Origin: Agarilytica sp033852175
GTDB taxonomy: Bacteria > Pseudomonadota > Gammaproteobacteria > Pseudomonadales > Cellvibrionaceae
Assembly (NCBI GenBank): GCA_033852175.1
Contig: JAWSUY010000033.1
Coordinates: forward strand, 1-64,000
Direction: 5' to 3'
DNA: 64,000 nucleotides
The stretch's first letter is position 1, and the number at the start of each line of letters is the position of its first letter. The notes under the pieces are model-generated. The model was given only the letters and a program-made list of their open reading frames with translations. It was not told the origin of the DNA and searched no databases. Shown piece by piece: positions 25,987-34,644 of this stretch. The position numbers were made by a program, and so were the translations under genes.

Positions 25987-28900
25987 TTAGTTGCACGATC
26001 CTACGGAATCCCAATTACCTGGAGACGTTTCTTCAAGTGACGCGATTGTATTGGCATCTGTGTAAGTACTGCCAAGGTAAGTTGCGGTGCCTGTGGAGTA
26101 GTACAACGAGTACTGCGTGTAAGCTCGGCCAGCAGTCGTGTGGTCTGCCAACGTTGACGTAAAGCAGCTGCTTGCAGCAACAACATTCACTGTTCGTGAA
26201 ATTTGAGTCGCAGCGTTACCGGCTGTATCTGACACGTTGTAATTCAGTACATAGCTTCCAATAACTGCAGTGTTTACCGAGCCAGAAACGACGATGTTTG
26301 ATGTGATGTCACCATCAATGTTGTCGCTTGCAGTAGCGCCAGGATCAATGAAACTACCGCCAACATTTACTGACATTGTTGAGCTGCCGATTAGCGTTAT
26401 AACCGGTGCAACTGCATCGCTAGTGACATTAACTGTGCGCGTTACTTGGCTAGCTGCGTTACCTGCAGCATCACTGACGTCGTAAGTTAATTGATAACTA
26501 CCTGCGACGGCAGTATTCACGGAACCGTTAACGGTAATATTTGCACTGATGTCACCATCAACGTTATCTGTTGCTGTCGCGCCAGGGTCAGCAAAACTAC
26601 CGCCGACATTCACTGCCATTGTGGCATTGCCGTTTAACGTAATAACCGGGACAACAGTATCGTTTTCAACATTCACTGTACGCGAGGCTTGAATAGCAGC
26701 ATTACCAGCGGCATCATTGACGTTGTAGGTCAATTGATAGCTACCAGCAACGGCAGTATTCACTGAACCGCTAACTGTGATATTTGCACTGATGTTGCCA
26801 TCAACGTTATCACTTGCGGTCGCGCCGGGGTCAACGAATGTTGACCCGATTGTCACGCTCATGGGTGAGCTGCCGTTGAGTGTAATAATCGGTGCGGTGG
26901 TATCCACGGTTGAACAGGTGCCGATTTCAAAGTAACCCGAAGAGGTTTCGTCGAGGTCGATACTTGCACTTGCACTGGTTCCCATGTCGTTATCAGAGCC
27001 GTTGGCAAAGTAAGTTTCAGTGCCGCCAAAGCAGTAGGTGCCGTAGCAGGTTTGGCCAACAATTTGCGTGTAGGCTCTGCTGGCAGAAACGTGGTCGGCG
27101 TTGCTTGCTGTGAAGCAAGTTTGTGGGGGTTCAATGTTGAAATTGAACACTATGTCTCCGGTTTGGTTGCCTACAGTGTCTTCAGCCTTGATGATGACCT
27201 GGTGAGCACCTTCCGAAAGGTTAGAAATGGTGATACCCCAATAGCCATTATTAAAGTCCGTGTAATAACGAGCTTCAATTCCATCAATGAAGGCTATGAG
27301 TCGTCGAAGGTTATCATCTGCGTCTGTGGCGTGGGCAGCGATTTGTATTGAGTGGTCACTTGAGTCTATGGTCAAATTGGTGCTGACCATTACTGGGGCG
27401 ACACCTGGATCAAAATCAATCGTCAATGTTTGATGCGCGCTTTCCAGTCCATCGGTGTCAGTCAGATAGACTTCAATAGTATTTGTACCGTCTACGAGGT
27501 TCTGTACCCATGCCCCCCAGCTTGCTGAAGCAGCAAAGCTGAATGGTGCATTGTCATTGAGCTTGAAGAAAACTTTGTCTAGATTACCGTTTTCATCAAC
27601 AGCGTCTCCACTGACGATGGCGCTACGACCATTTAATTCATAGCTTAGGTTGCTAAGCAGTGGAGCGATAGGACGATCAACGTAAAGTTGGAAGTTGACG
27701 GTATCACTGACATGGCCAGCTGCGTCGGTTGCACGAGCCTCATAGTTAAACGTTCCGTTAGCCAATAAGCCAATATCGTACTGCCAGTGTCTGTCGTCAT
27801 TTCGGGTGGCAGAAAGCCAAGTCGTTGAACCTATTTCTCGTACTTGAACAGAGGTGACGTCTAGGTTCCAGTCCCAGTCGATTGCAGTTATTGAGGCAAT
27901 TGCAGTATTGAGGTCACCGTCAAAATAGCCATAAGCGCCGTCGATAACGGGGGCATAACCTTCGTTCGCAAGTGTTACCGTCTTCTCACAGAAACCTTCT
28001 AGGCCAGTGGCATCAACTACGCGGCCTTGTATAGTAAATTCACCGTAGCCGGGAATGTCTATAGAGCCAACAGTGAGAACTGCTGGCCACGAACTACTCC
28101 AGTCGGCTTGGGATGCTTCTTTCGCGTAGATTTGCGCCTGATTTCCGTTGGCGTCAGAAGTCATTATAAAATAACGTAAATAACCTTTGTCTTTCGAAAT
28201 TTCAGTGAATTCGCAACTCGGTGCTTCGTCACCTACTGGGTATGCAACAGTATAAGCAATGGTTCCACAGTTGGTTTGCAAGCCTGTTGAATCGGTGGCT
28301 CGCGTATCGATGTTAATGGTACTGCCGTTGGCGTGTGTTTGCGTGAGGCTAGTCGTCCAGGTTATACGATTTTGCAATTGGGTGAAGGTTGTAATCGTTG
28401 CCCATGATCCGCCGTCTAATCGGTATTCTAGGTGAACGTCACCCTGGTTGGCATCTTCAGCATAGCCATGGATGTCCAATTCCCCTGGCTGGCCAGAGTA
28501 TCTTGGGGCGGCGCCAGCAAAGGTACATATTGGTGCCTGTGCCGAAGGGATGGTAAGGCTTGTGCTTAGCACATCACTGTACTGGTTACTTTCGTCCACA
28601 GCAAAAAAGTGAATTGTATGGGCGCCAACGGCTACGGTTGGAATTTCAATTGTCCAGTAGGTGTCTGGTAGGAGGAAAGAATCCCAGGTACCTTGGGTCG
28701 GATCTCCCGCACCGTCAACCTGATAGCGAATCTCGGTAACAGCATTATCTGGATCGTTGTGCGTACCTCTGATTATTGCTGTTTGATCAGCAAAAAGTGT
28801 TTCGCGGTGCTCAATAGTGGGCGGTTCCCCAGTTTCTAAGCTAAAAGTTTGTGTAATCGAAAATGACTCGCCCGTAGCGTCGGTCGCACGAATATCTACA

Positions 28901-30597
28901 TCAATATCACCAACGACAGCGATCGCTATTTCAACTGCAAAGTCGCTGTTGGTGATTGTGCCGTTAATCCAGTTTGTTTCGGAGATAAGTTTTGCTTCTA
29001 CCGAGACAATATCATCACCATTTGCATCAAAAACTTCGCCTTCTATACGTACACCACCAAAAATAACGGTGGTTTGAAGGTTTTGCATTTCAGGTGGGAA
29101 AGGTGTCTCGCCAGAGCTAGCGCAGCTCGTTTTGGTAAAGTATCCCGCAGGCTCTTCTGCCAAGGTGTTTGATGAAAAACTGTAAGTGCCCAGAGCGTCA
29201 GCTGAACCCACTGCGTAGTATGTCGTGGTTGGGAATATTCCGCCGGAAGATTCTGTGTAAGCACGACCTGCAGTGACATGGTCTCCGTTAGAGGAGGTAT
29301 GTTCAGTACAATAAGCGACTTCAGCGGCATTAAAGCCTGCGACTTCTGCGACGCGAACACGCAATACACGAGCGTTATCACGTGTTTCTACGTCGCCAAG
29401 AGGGAGATCATTATAGGTGAGCGCTGGCGTTGAAAAATACGGTGCGCGGGCGCAATAGAGGCCGTCACAGGGATAGCTCATTACGGTACGCCAGTAGGGT
29501 TCTACGTCATCAATTTGTAAACCATAGCCAAAGCTGTACTCATAGTTGTAGGCGTTATTGGTATCATGGTGGGCGCCGAAATTATGGCCGAGTTCGTGTA
29601 TAGGGGTGTAAGCGCTCATGCATCCGTGACTGACGACGCTAAATGCATATGTTGTATCTGCATCGAGGTAGGCTATTCCACAATAGTCTGTAGTATTCGA
29701 AATGGTCAGTACCAAATCGGCACCGAGTGTTTCACGTATGCCGTGAACCTCATCCATATGGCCGTCACTTGGATCTTTCATGTCGTGAAGCGTTGGGGAC
29801 ATTGAGTCGGTTTCTTGGTAGTTAGGTGTGTAGTGAGTCCCCACCCAACGCAAGCGCGCAGGAATTAACGAGTTTGTGAGCACGTCGTTACTTGTAACCA
29901 ATGAAAGTTCGATTAAAGATTGAATATCGGCAACAGCGGCAGCTGTGGCTGGTGTTACGACAAACATTATGTCGACGGTGTAAGGATTTGCCATCGTTGC
30001 TGGTGATTCACCATCGATACGACCGCCGATGATCGGGGCCGCTGCAGCGCCTTGAGATTGTGCACCGCTTTCGTCTTGGACGGGTTCTCCTTCAGGGGCA
30101 AAATCATCTGGATCTGAGCTGATTATTACCTGACCACCTGCGCCGTCTGGGAAGATTTGAATAATTTTGTCTGCGGTATGAATCACACCGGTAATGTCAC
30201 CATTTTTTTCAACAAAATAGGCTCGCCCTTGAACGCCGGTTTCAAAGCCATAAGGGTCGAGGAAAAACACATCTCCGGTCCAGTTACGGCCGTTAAAGCG
30301 GTTGTTTTGAACCTTTTCTTTGATGGCGTATAGGTTGTCTAAACCGGGCAGTTCAATTTTGAAATCTGGAAGGTCGAACAAGCCTAGTGGATCTAGGTTG
30401 ATTGCCGTTGCTGGTTTACCCATATACATTTGTACGGTAGATGGGGCGCTGGTGGGCAGGGTCATTACCTGAGTGTTAAATTGTTGGGCTTGAACGCGAG
30501 TCATAAAAGCTTCGATAGGCGTTTCTGAATATGCGCCAGAGGATTGCATGGCGACGCCGAGTACGGCCCCAGCCAACCAGTGGTTAAATTTGTTCAT
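25987..30597 (-). CDS. Secreted multidomain reprolysin-like metalloprotease 2
   Basis: This 1536-residue paralogue of metalloprotease 1 has a signal peptide of about 24 residues and a propeptide-like region to about 200. The metzincin domain carries HELGHNFGAHHD (His-334, Glu-335, His-338, Gly-341, His-344) and a Met-turn in VMSYPCDG. A Cys-bounded module (GDHVTAGRAYTE) follows, then several Ig-like domains (DATGESFSITQTF, DSTGLQTNCGTI and so on). Next come a second module (CFTASNADHVSASRAYTQ), three tandem 81-residue Ig-like repeats at residues 1232-1474, and a third module at the end. Protease 1 has only one of the 81-residue repeats, so the length difference is mostly repeat expansion. The start ATG has AAAGG upstream. 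The substrate is unknown; secretion is probably Sec followed by type II secretion. Confidence 0.9.
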   Translation of the reverse strand: MNKFNHWLAGAVLGVAMQSSGAYSETPIEAFMTRVQAQQFNTQVMTLPTSAPSTVQMYMGKPATAINLDPLGLFDLPDFKIELPGLDNLYAIKEKVQNNRFNGRNWTGDVFFLDPYGFETGVQGRAYFVEKNGDITGVIHTADKIIQIFPDGAGGQVIISSDPDDFAPEGEPVQDESGAQSQGAAAAPIIGGRIDGESPATMANPYTVDIMFVVTPATAAAVADIQSLIELSLVTSNDVLTNSLIPARLRWVGTHYTPNYQETDSMSPTLHDMKDPSDGHMDEVHGIRETLGADLVLTISNTTDYCGIAYLDADTTYAFSVVSHGCMSAYTPIHELGHNFGAHHDTNNAYNYEYSFGYGLQIDDVEPYWRTVMSYPCDGLYCARAPYFSTPALTYNDLPLGDVETRDNARVLRVRVAEVAGFNAAEVAYCTEHTSSNGDHVTAGRAYTESSGGIFPTTTYYAVGSADALGTYSFSSNTLAEEPAGYFTKTSCASSGETPFPPEMQNLQTTVIFGGVRIEGEVFDANGDDIVSVEAKLISETNWINGTITNSDFAVEIAIAVVGDIDVDIRATDATGESFSITQTFSLETGEPPTIEHRETLFADQTAIIRGTHNDPDNAVTEIRYQVDGAGDPTQGTWDSFLLPDTYWTIEIPTVAVGAHTIHFFAVDESNQYSDVLSTSLTIPSAQAPICTFAGAAPRYSGQPGELDIHGYAEDANQGDVHLEYRLDGGSWATITTFTQLQNRITWTTSLTQTHANGSTINIDTRATDSTGLQTNCGTIAYTVAYPVGDEAPSCEFTEISKDKGYLRYFIMTSDANGNQAQIYAKEASQADWSSSWPAVLTVGSIDIPGYGEFTIQGRVVDATGLEGFCEKTVTLANEGYAPVIDGAYGYFDGDLNTAIASITAIDWDWNLDVTSVQVREIGSTTWLSATRNDDRHWQYDIGLLANGTFNYEARATDAAGHVSDTVNFQLYVDRPIAPLLSNLSYELNGRSAIVSGDAVDENGNLDKVFFKLNDNAPFSFAASASWGAWVQNLVDGTNTIEVYLTDTDGLESAHQTLTIDFDPGVAPVMVSTNLTIDSSDHSIQIAAHATDADDNLRRLIAFIDGIEARYYTDFNNGYWGITISNLSEGAHQVIIKAEDTVGNQTGDIVFNFNIEPPQTCFTASNADHVSASRAYTQIVGQTCYGTYCFGGTETYFANGSDNDMGTSASASIDLDETSSGYFEIGTCSTVDTTAPIITLNGSSPMSVTIGSTFVDPGATASDNVDGNISANITVSGSVNTAVAGSYQLTYNVNDAAGNAAIQASRTVNVENDTVVPVITLNGNATMAVNVGGSFADPGATATDNVDGDISANITVNGSVNTAVAGSYQLTYDVSDAAGNAASQVTRTVNVTSDAVAPVITLIGSSTMSVNVGGSFIDPGATASDNIDGDITSNIVVSGSVNTAVIGSYVLNYNVSDTAGNAATQISRTVNVVAASSCFTSTLADHTTAGRAYTQYSLYYSTGTATYLGSTYTDANTIASLEETSPGNWDSVGSCN
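26176..26904 (-). repeat. Three tandem 81-codon Ig-like repeats inside metalloprotease 2
   Basis: Each repeat runs from a D-x-x-x-P-x-I-T-L start through DPGATASDNVDG and SGSVNTAV to SRTVNV. The repeats are very similar in sequence, which points to recent intragenic duplication. Confidence 0.85.
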
Positions 30598-30669
30598 TGA
30601 TAAAGTACCTTTGATCTAAAAACGAGTAAGCAGGAAGCCTTTCGTTTTGGTAATACCGCCTAATTACAG

Positions 30670-30713
30670 GCGCGCAGAAGGTCTGAGCTGCCCGCAGTTA
30701 CGCGGCAACGGGT
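30670..30713 (-). ncRNA. Candidate structured leader RNA of metalloprotease 2
   Basis: This is the counterpart of 23295-23343. The stem CAGA (30675-30678) with TCTG (30682-30685) continues past an AGC bulge into TGCCC. An alternative hairpin TGCC...GGCA spans 30689-30707 with a 6-nt loop. It lies about 75 bp before the start codon. Confidence 0.45.
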
Positions 30714-30905
30714 TGTGTATGTGTAAGTGTGATTTGCGTGTGTCGGTTTTTAAAAACTCTTGTGCACGCGAAATGGGCGTTCTAACTGCCTATTTAAAGG
30801 TTTGAAAGGTGCGCTTCCATTTGGGTCGGTTTTTATTGTTGTGGAGTGAAATATTACGTCGCTCTACGGCGATTTATATTTCTTTAGATTAGTTAGTCTT
30901 TTTTT

Positions 30906-30924
30906 AATATACCATATGGAAATA
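30906..30924 (-). promoter_or_regulatory. Probable extended -10 promoter of metalloprotease 2
   Basis: The minus strand reads TATTTCCATATGGTATATT, 18 of 19 identical to 23515-23533. The neighbouring upstream bases (TTTGTTGA, TGGCG) are also shared. The implied leader is about 300 nt. Confidence 0.5.
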
Positions 30925-31099
30925 TGGTTTTGTTGAATATGGCGCCACCCAGGGGTAAGCATCTTTAAATGGCTTGATTGGTTTCCAAAATATTATTTTG
31001 TCGTCGTTATGATTTATATGGGGCTCGAAAAAAGCGATTTTTACATTTTCAGGATGAAAAATCCGCCAGTGTTGGTGGGCTTTATTTTCAATTATTTTT

Positions 31100-31515
31100 G
31101 TCTTAGGTTTTGATTAGAGACTTTCTTTGTTGATTGATATTTGGCATGGCGATAGCCTGATTTCCCCGTGCCTGCGTTCAATAAGGTGTTGGCCCCAGTG
31201 TGCTGAGTATTTTCGAATGGTCTCGCGAGCACGATAAATTTGAATGTTGAGATGATTGTTGTCAATCTTCATATTGTTGAGTAGTAGATCGTTGTTCATC
31301 GATCCCTGTTCTTGTTGTGAGGCTGTAATCTTCTAGCTGGTGGCGGGCCATTTCGAATAGTAGGTGGTGGTGCTTTTTGTGGCCGAGGTCACTGACCTTG
31401 CCGTCTGCCTTTAACTAAGGTTTGAATGTGTTTTTCGTTGCGGCTTACATTGGGATGGTTAAGAGCATGTTGCGCCGCCATGAGTTCCCAAAAGGAGCTT
31501 AAGTGTTTCGTTATC
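31100..31515 (-). pseudogene. Decayed winged-helix regulator-like gene, split over three frames
   Basis: On the minus strand three coding-like pieces follow one another in different frames. The first is FWELMAAQHALNHPNVSRNE ending in a stop near 31390. The second is LGHKKHHHLLFEMARHQLED. The third is a 61-codon piece (31114-31299) with LNIQIYRARETIRKYSAHWG and HLIERRHGEIRLSP. The last resembles the C-terminal winged helix of OmpR/ToxR-type regulators (the IYRARE...GEIRL pattern). No single frame spans the region, so at least two frameshifts are implied if it was one gene. The family call is tentative. Confidence 0.45.
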
Positions 31516-31518
31516 CTT

Positions 31519-32424
31519 TTAAATACGCTGGCACAATTCAAACATTAATTGACGTAACCATATAACGCCGGGTTCATTGTGGACGCGCTCGGTCCAAAAC
31601 TGGCTAATGGTTGCGGGCCCGAAATCCAGCGGAAGCTTCATCATTTTTATGGGGTATATATCCCGAAATGCCAGCGCTACTCGTAACGGGCAAGTGGCAA
31701 TATGGTCACTTTTGGCGACGATTGCTGGAAGTGATAGAAAGCTGGATACTTGTAGGGAGATTGTTCGCTGCAAATTATGCTTTTTTAATAAGAGGTCTAT
31801 CTGCGTGCTGTGGGTATGTCTCGGAGTGAAAATTATGTGGGGCAGGGAGGCGAAATCATCCAAACTAAATTGGTCCTTTGCGCGGGGGTGAGTGTTTCTT
31901 ATAAGAACAATAAAATCTTCTTCGAATAGCCGTTGCTTACGATAGCTGTCACCTAAGAAAGGGATGTTACCGATGGCTAGGTCTAGCTTTCCTCGATCAA
32001 ACAATTCGCTTATATTTCCTCCGTCGATGGGCCATACATTGATTCGAATGTTAGGTGCTGATGAGGCAATCCATTCCATGAGTTTTGGTAGTAGCAAAAA
32101 ATCACAGTAATCACTCATGGCGATATTGAAGGTACGCTTTGCCGAGCGGTATTTGAAGTCGCTTTTTTTATTGAGGCTGGTTTGAATTAGATCGAAGGCT
32201 TTGTCAATGGGCTCGGCTAATTCATGAGCGCGTGGTGTAGCTGTAACGCCGCGTGAATTTCGGACGAATAATGGGTCATCCAGCATCTTTCTGAGACGAT
32301 TGAGGGCATTGCTTGTTGCGGGTTGGCTTAACCCCAGTCGATCAGCCGCGCGGGAGATGTTCTGCTCTTTGTATATGGCTGAGAATACGTTTAATAGGTT
32401 GAGGTCAATGTCTTTGATATTCAT
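31519..32424 (-). CDS. LysR-family transcriptional regulator
   Basis: This 301-residue protein has an N-terminal winged helix (DLNLLNVFSAIYKEQNISRAADRLGLSQPATSNALNRLRK within residues 7-46) and a LysR substrate-binding domain from about 90. The sequence LLNVFSAIYKEQNISRAA is typical of the NodD/SyrM-like branch. It is divergent from the MFS transporter gene with 96 bp between starts, the classical arrangement in which a LysR protein controls its neighbour and itself. The effector is unknown. Confidence 0.92.
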   Translation of the reverse strand: MNIKDIDLNLLNVFSAIYKEQNISRAADRLGLSQPATSNALNRLRKMLDDPLFVRNSRGVTATPRAHELAEPIDKAFDLIQTSLNKKSDFKYRSAKRTFNIAMSDYCDFLLLPKLMEWIASSAPNIRINVWPIDGGNISELFDRGKLDLAIGNIPFLGDSYRKQRLFEEDFIVLIRNTHPRAKDQFSLDDFASLPHIIFTPRHTHSTQIDLLLKKHNLQRTISLQVSSFLSLPAIVAKSDHIATCPLRVALAFRDIYPIKMMKLPLDFGPATISQFWTERVHNEPGVIWLRQLMFELCQRI

Positions 32425-32520
32425 AGGCTGAATATCATATATGGGATTTGCTTGATTGGCTAATACGTTGTTGCGCCATATGCTGCCTAAGTATCAATAA
32501 TCTAGACGAGTGGGGCTCTT

Positions 32521-33729
32521 ATGTTTTCTCAGCTAACACGACAGCAGCGTGTGCAGTTTATGTTGATTGTTTCAGTGGCGATGCTCTATTTCTGTTCCTC
32601 TTCAATGATGCTGTACTTGCCAAAATTTATATTATATTTGGGCGGCAATGAGCAACAGGTGGGATGGTATTTAGGGGTGAGTTTATTGGCCATGTTGGTG
32701 GTCACTCCATTTGTCGGTGCCATGTCGGATAAATGGGGTTCTAAGCCACTCGTTATCTCTGGGTTAATGACTTATGCCGTTGCGACGTATGCGCACTGCT
32801 TTTTGGATTCGTTGGGTTTTGGAATGTGGTTTTGGCGATTTGTCCAAGGCTTGGGTCATGCGTTTGTTTTTGCGCCCTTATTCGCGGCTGCGGCCAGGGT
32901 TGTACCAGCAAATTACAGAGCCGCTGGTATTGGTTATTTTACCGTGTGCATTCAGATTGGTAATACCGTTGGCAGTTTTATTGGTGAATTCAGTTTTTCT
33001 GAGTGGTCGTATCAAACTCTATTTATCATCTCAACCATTATTGGGTTGTTGGCAATGGTGGTGATGACGTTTGTCAGCGATGTTGAAAACAACGTTAATC
33101 TTGATGTTGCGGATAAAGCTCAATCGGCTTCAAAGCCTGCTCAATTTGTGGGGTATTTGGGAATTCTTTTGCTTCTAGGAAGTTGCTTTGGCGTAGCGCT
33201 GCAATATATGCCGATATATTTTGATTTTATGTTGCGTGAGCATTGGATTGATAAGCCGATTACGAATATCTGCTTTATGACGTCGACGTTATTGACTGTT
33301 GCTGCTGTTCGTTTATTGATGGGGTCGTTAACGGATGGAAAATACAGAGGCCGGATCTTGATGGTTTGTCACACTGTCTTGGTTTTGACGCTGCTGGGAA
33401 TGACTGGGATTCGTAGTGATTCATCCTCTTTGTTCGTGTCTATAATTTTTGGTTTGTCTTATGGTCTTTTATACCCAGCGGTTAATGCAAAATTAATGGC
33501 GATGGTTCCAGCGGGGGATCATGGGAAAATATCCGGTTTGTTAACCATGATATACGAACTGGGTTTTCGTGGCGTGCCGATGATATTGGGGTCGGTGATA
33601 CTCTATGTTAGTTATACCGTTATGTTTTATATGCTTGCGCTTGGATATTTCCTGGCAGTATGTTTTTTGCTGTACACCAAACTTCAGGATCGGCAGTGGG
33701 TGGCTCGTTTAGAAATTATAGAGGGCTAG
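32521..33729 (+). CDS. MFS transporter
   Basis: This 402-residue protein has about 12 transmembrane segments. The major facilitator motif A between helices 2 and 3 reads GAMSDKWGSKPLVISG. Helix 4 contains FWRFVQGLGHAFVFAPLF, similar to drug:H+ antiporter-1 type exporters. The central loop is about residues 190-210 (VENNVNLDVADKAQSASKP). The substrate is not predictable. It is divergent from the LysR gene at 31519-32424, which probably regulates it. Confidence 0.88.
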   Translation: MFSQLTRQQRVQFMLIVSVAMLYFCSSSMMLYLPKFILYLGGNEQQVGWYLGVSLLAMLVVTPFVGAMSDKWGSKPLVISGLMTYAVATYAHCFLDSLGFGMWFWRFVQGLGHAFVFAPLFAAAARVVPANYRAAGIGYFTVCIQIGNTVGSFIGEFSFSEWSYQTLFIISTIIGLLAMVVMTFVSDVENNVNLDVADKAQSASKPAQFVGYLGILLLLGSCFGVALQYMPIYFDFMLREHWIDKPITNICFMTSTLLTVAAVRLLMGSLTDGKYRGRILMVCHTVLVLTLLGMTGIRSDSSSLFVSIIFGLSYGLLYPAVNAKLMAMVPAGDHGKISGLLTMIYELGFRGVPMILGSVILYVSYTVMFYMLALGYFLAVCFLLYTKLQDRQWVARLEIIEG

Positions 33730-33820
33730 ATAGTGGCGCTAATTATTGCCTGTCTAGACGTGACTCGTCTCGAGAGGAAATGAAAGTGAATAGGCTTTCG
33801 CCACAATATGTGTGCACAAA

Positions 33821-34126
33821 CTATTTTTTCTCGATGTTGATTGTCTGGCCCAGCTTGTAAATCTGGAATATCGACATGATGTGGGGGTTTGCATTAATAA
33901 GCTTAAGTTCTGCGCCTTCGCTAAAGTTTTTTCGTAAAGAAAAAAGACCTCCGAGGGCGCTGCTGTCGATGTGTGTGCACTCTGCAAAATCGATGACGAC
34001 TTGGTAGCCTTGCTCTAGCAGAACTTTTATTTCTTTATAGCTTGTGTAGCAGCCTGGAAAGGCAAAAACTTTATCGACGAGTACGTAGTATAGGTTACTG
34101 CTATTCGGCGAGCGGGTAATCTCCAT
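33821..34126 (-). CDS. STAS-domain protein (anti-sigma factor antagonist-like)
   Basis: From the ATG at 34126 (101 aa), chosen because AAGGA lies seven bases before it; a GTG at 34129 is an alternative. The single domain is STAS. VVIDFAECTHIDSSALGGLF contains the DSS site where such proteins are phosphorylated (Ser-55 or Ser-56). In HptB- or RsbV-type switches this serine controls binding to an anti-sigma factor or phosphatase. No partner kinase or phosphatase gene is next to it, so this is an orphan module. It lies downstream of and convergent with the MFS gene. Confidence 0.85.
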   Translation of the reverse strand: MEITRSPNSSNLYYVLVDKVFAFPGCYTSYKEIKVLLEQGYQVVIDFAECTHIDSSALGGLFSLRKNFSEGAELKLINANPHIMSIFQIYKLGQTINIEKK

Positions 34127-34644
34127 CACGCGGTCCTTACTGAGTTGTAGCTAGCTTGATGCTGCATATGCGCATGAATTGCATTTCCCAAAAGCTTGGA
34201 GGCAGACCGTTTATATCGACCAAGGAGGTATTGGTCACATATAAAGGTTATAGTCTGTTTTCACTATATGTGCTGCTTTTCAAGTGTTTGAGTTATGCGC
34301 TAGGTCTTGCAATGTTTTATGTGTACGGCCAAAAAGGGATCCGGTGAACACGCTATTGTTCTGGGTTCTTAGCGCAATGCACTGACGATTACTTGAGGGT
34401 AATCGAATGACTCGGGAGACAAAGTCGGGTGGTTGCCTGGTTGCCTGGTTGCGGTTGCAGACTCTAGTCGTCGTGTTACCGCGTGCGTGTCACGTTGGGT
34501 CTGTTTGTGCCCTGTGTAACGAGTCGCCAATATGGATCAGTCTTCGACCTATGTCTAGTGAGTTTGTTATATAGTCACGAGTGGGCGTAAAGTGGCGTCT
34601 ATAATTGTTTTTGGCTGGGTTAAACCCTCTGTTTTTTGAAAATT
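34127..34644. other. Intergenic region, no convincing gene
   Basis: About 515 bp. A 63-codon ORF from 34156 begins at a weak codon and shows no family signal. A short GGTTGCCT direct repeat is present at 34431-34458. Nothing else is recognised. Confidence 0.4.

Larger units (their letters stand above)
30598..31099. other. Long leader and promoter region of metalloprotease 2
   Basis: About 500 bp upstream of metalloprotease 2. It contains the structured leader (30670-30713) and the shared promoter (30906-30924). No ORF is recognised. Confidence 0.5.

Noticed and set aside
34156..34347. 63-codon plus-strand ORF
   Set aside because: It begins at a weak codon, has no ribosome site and shows no conserved motif; it looks like a chance frame.
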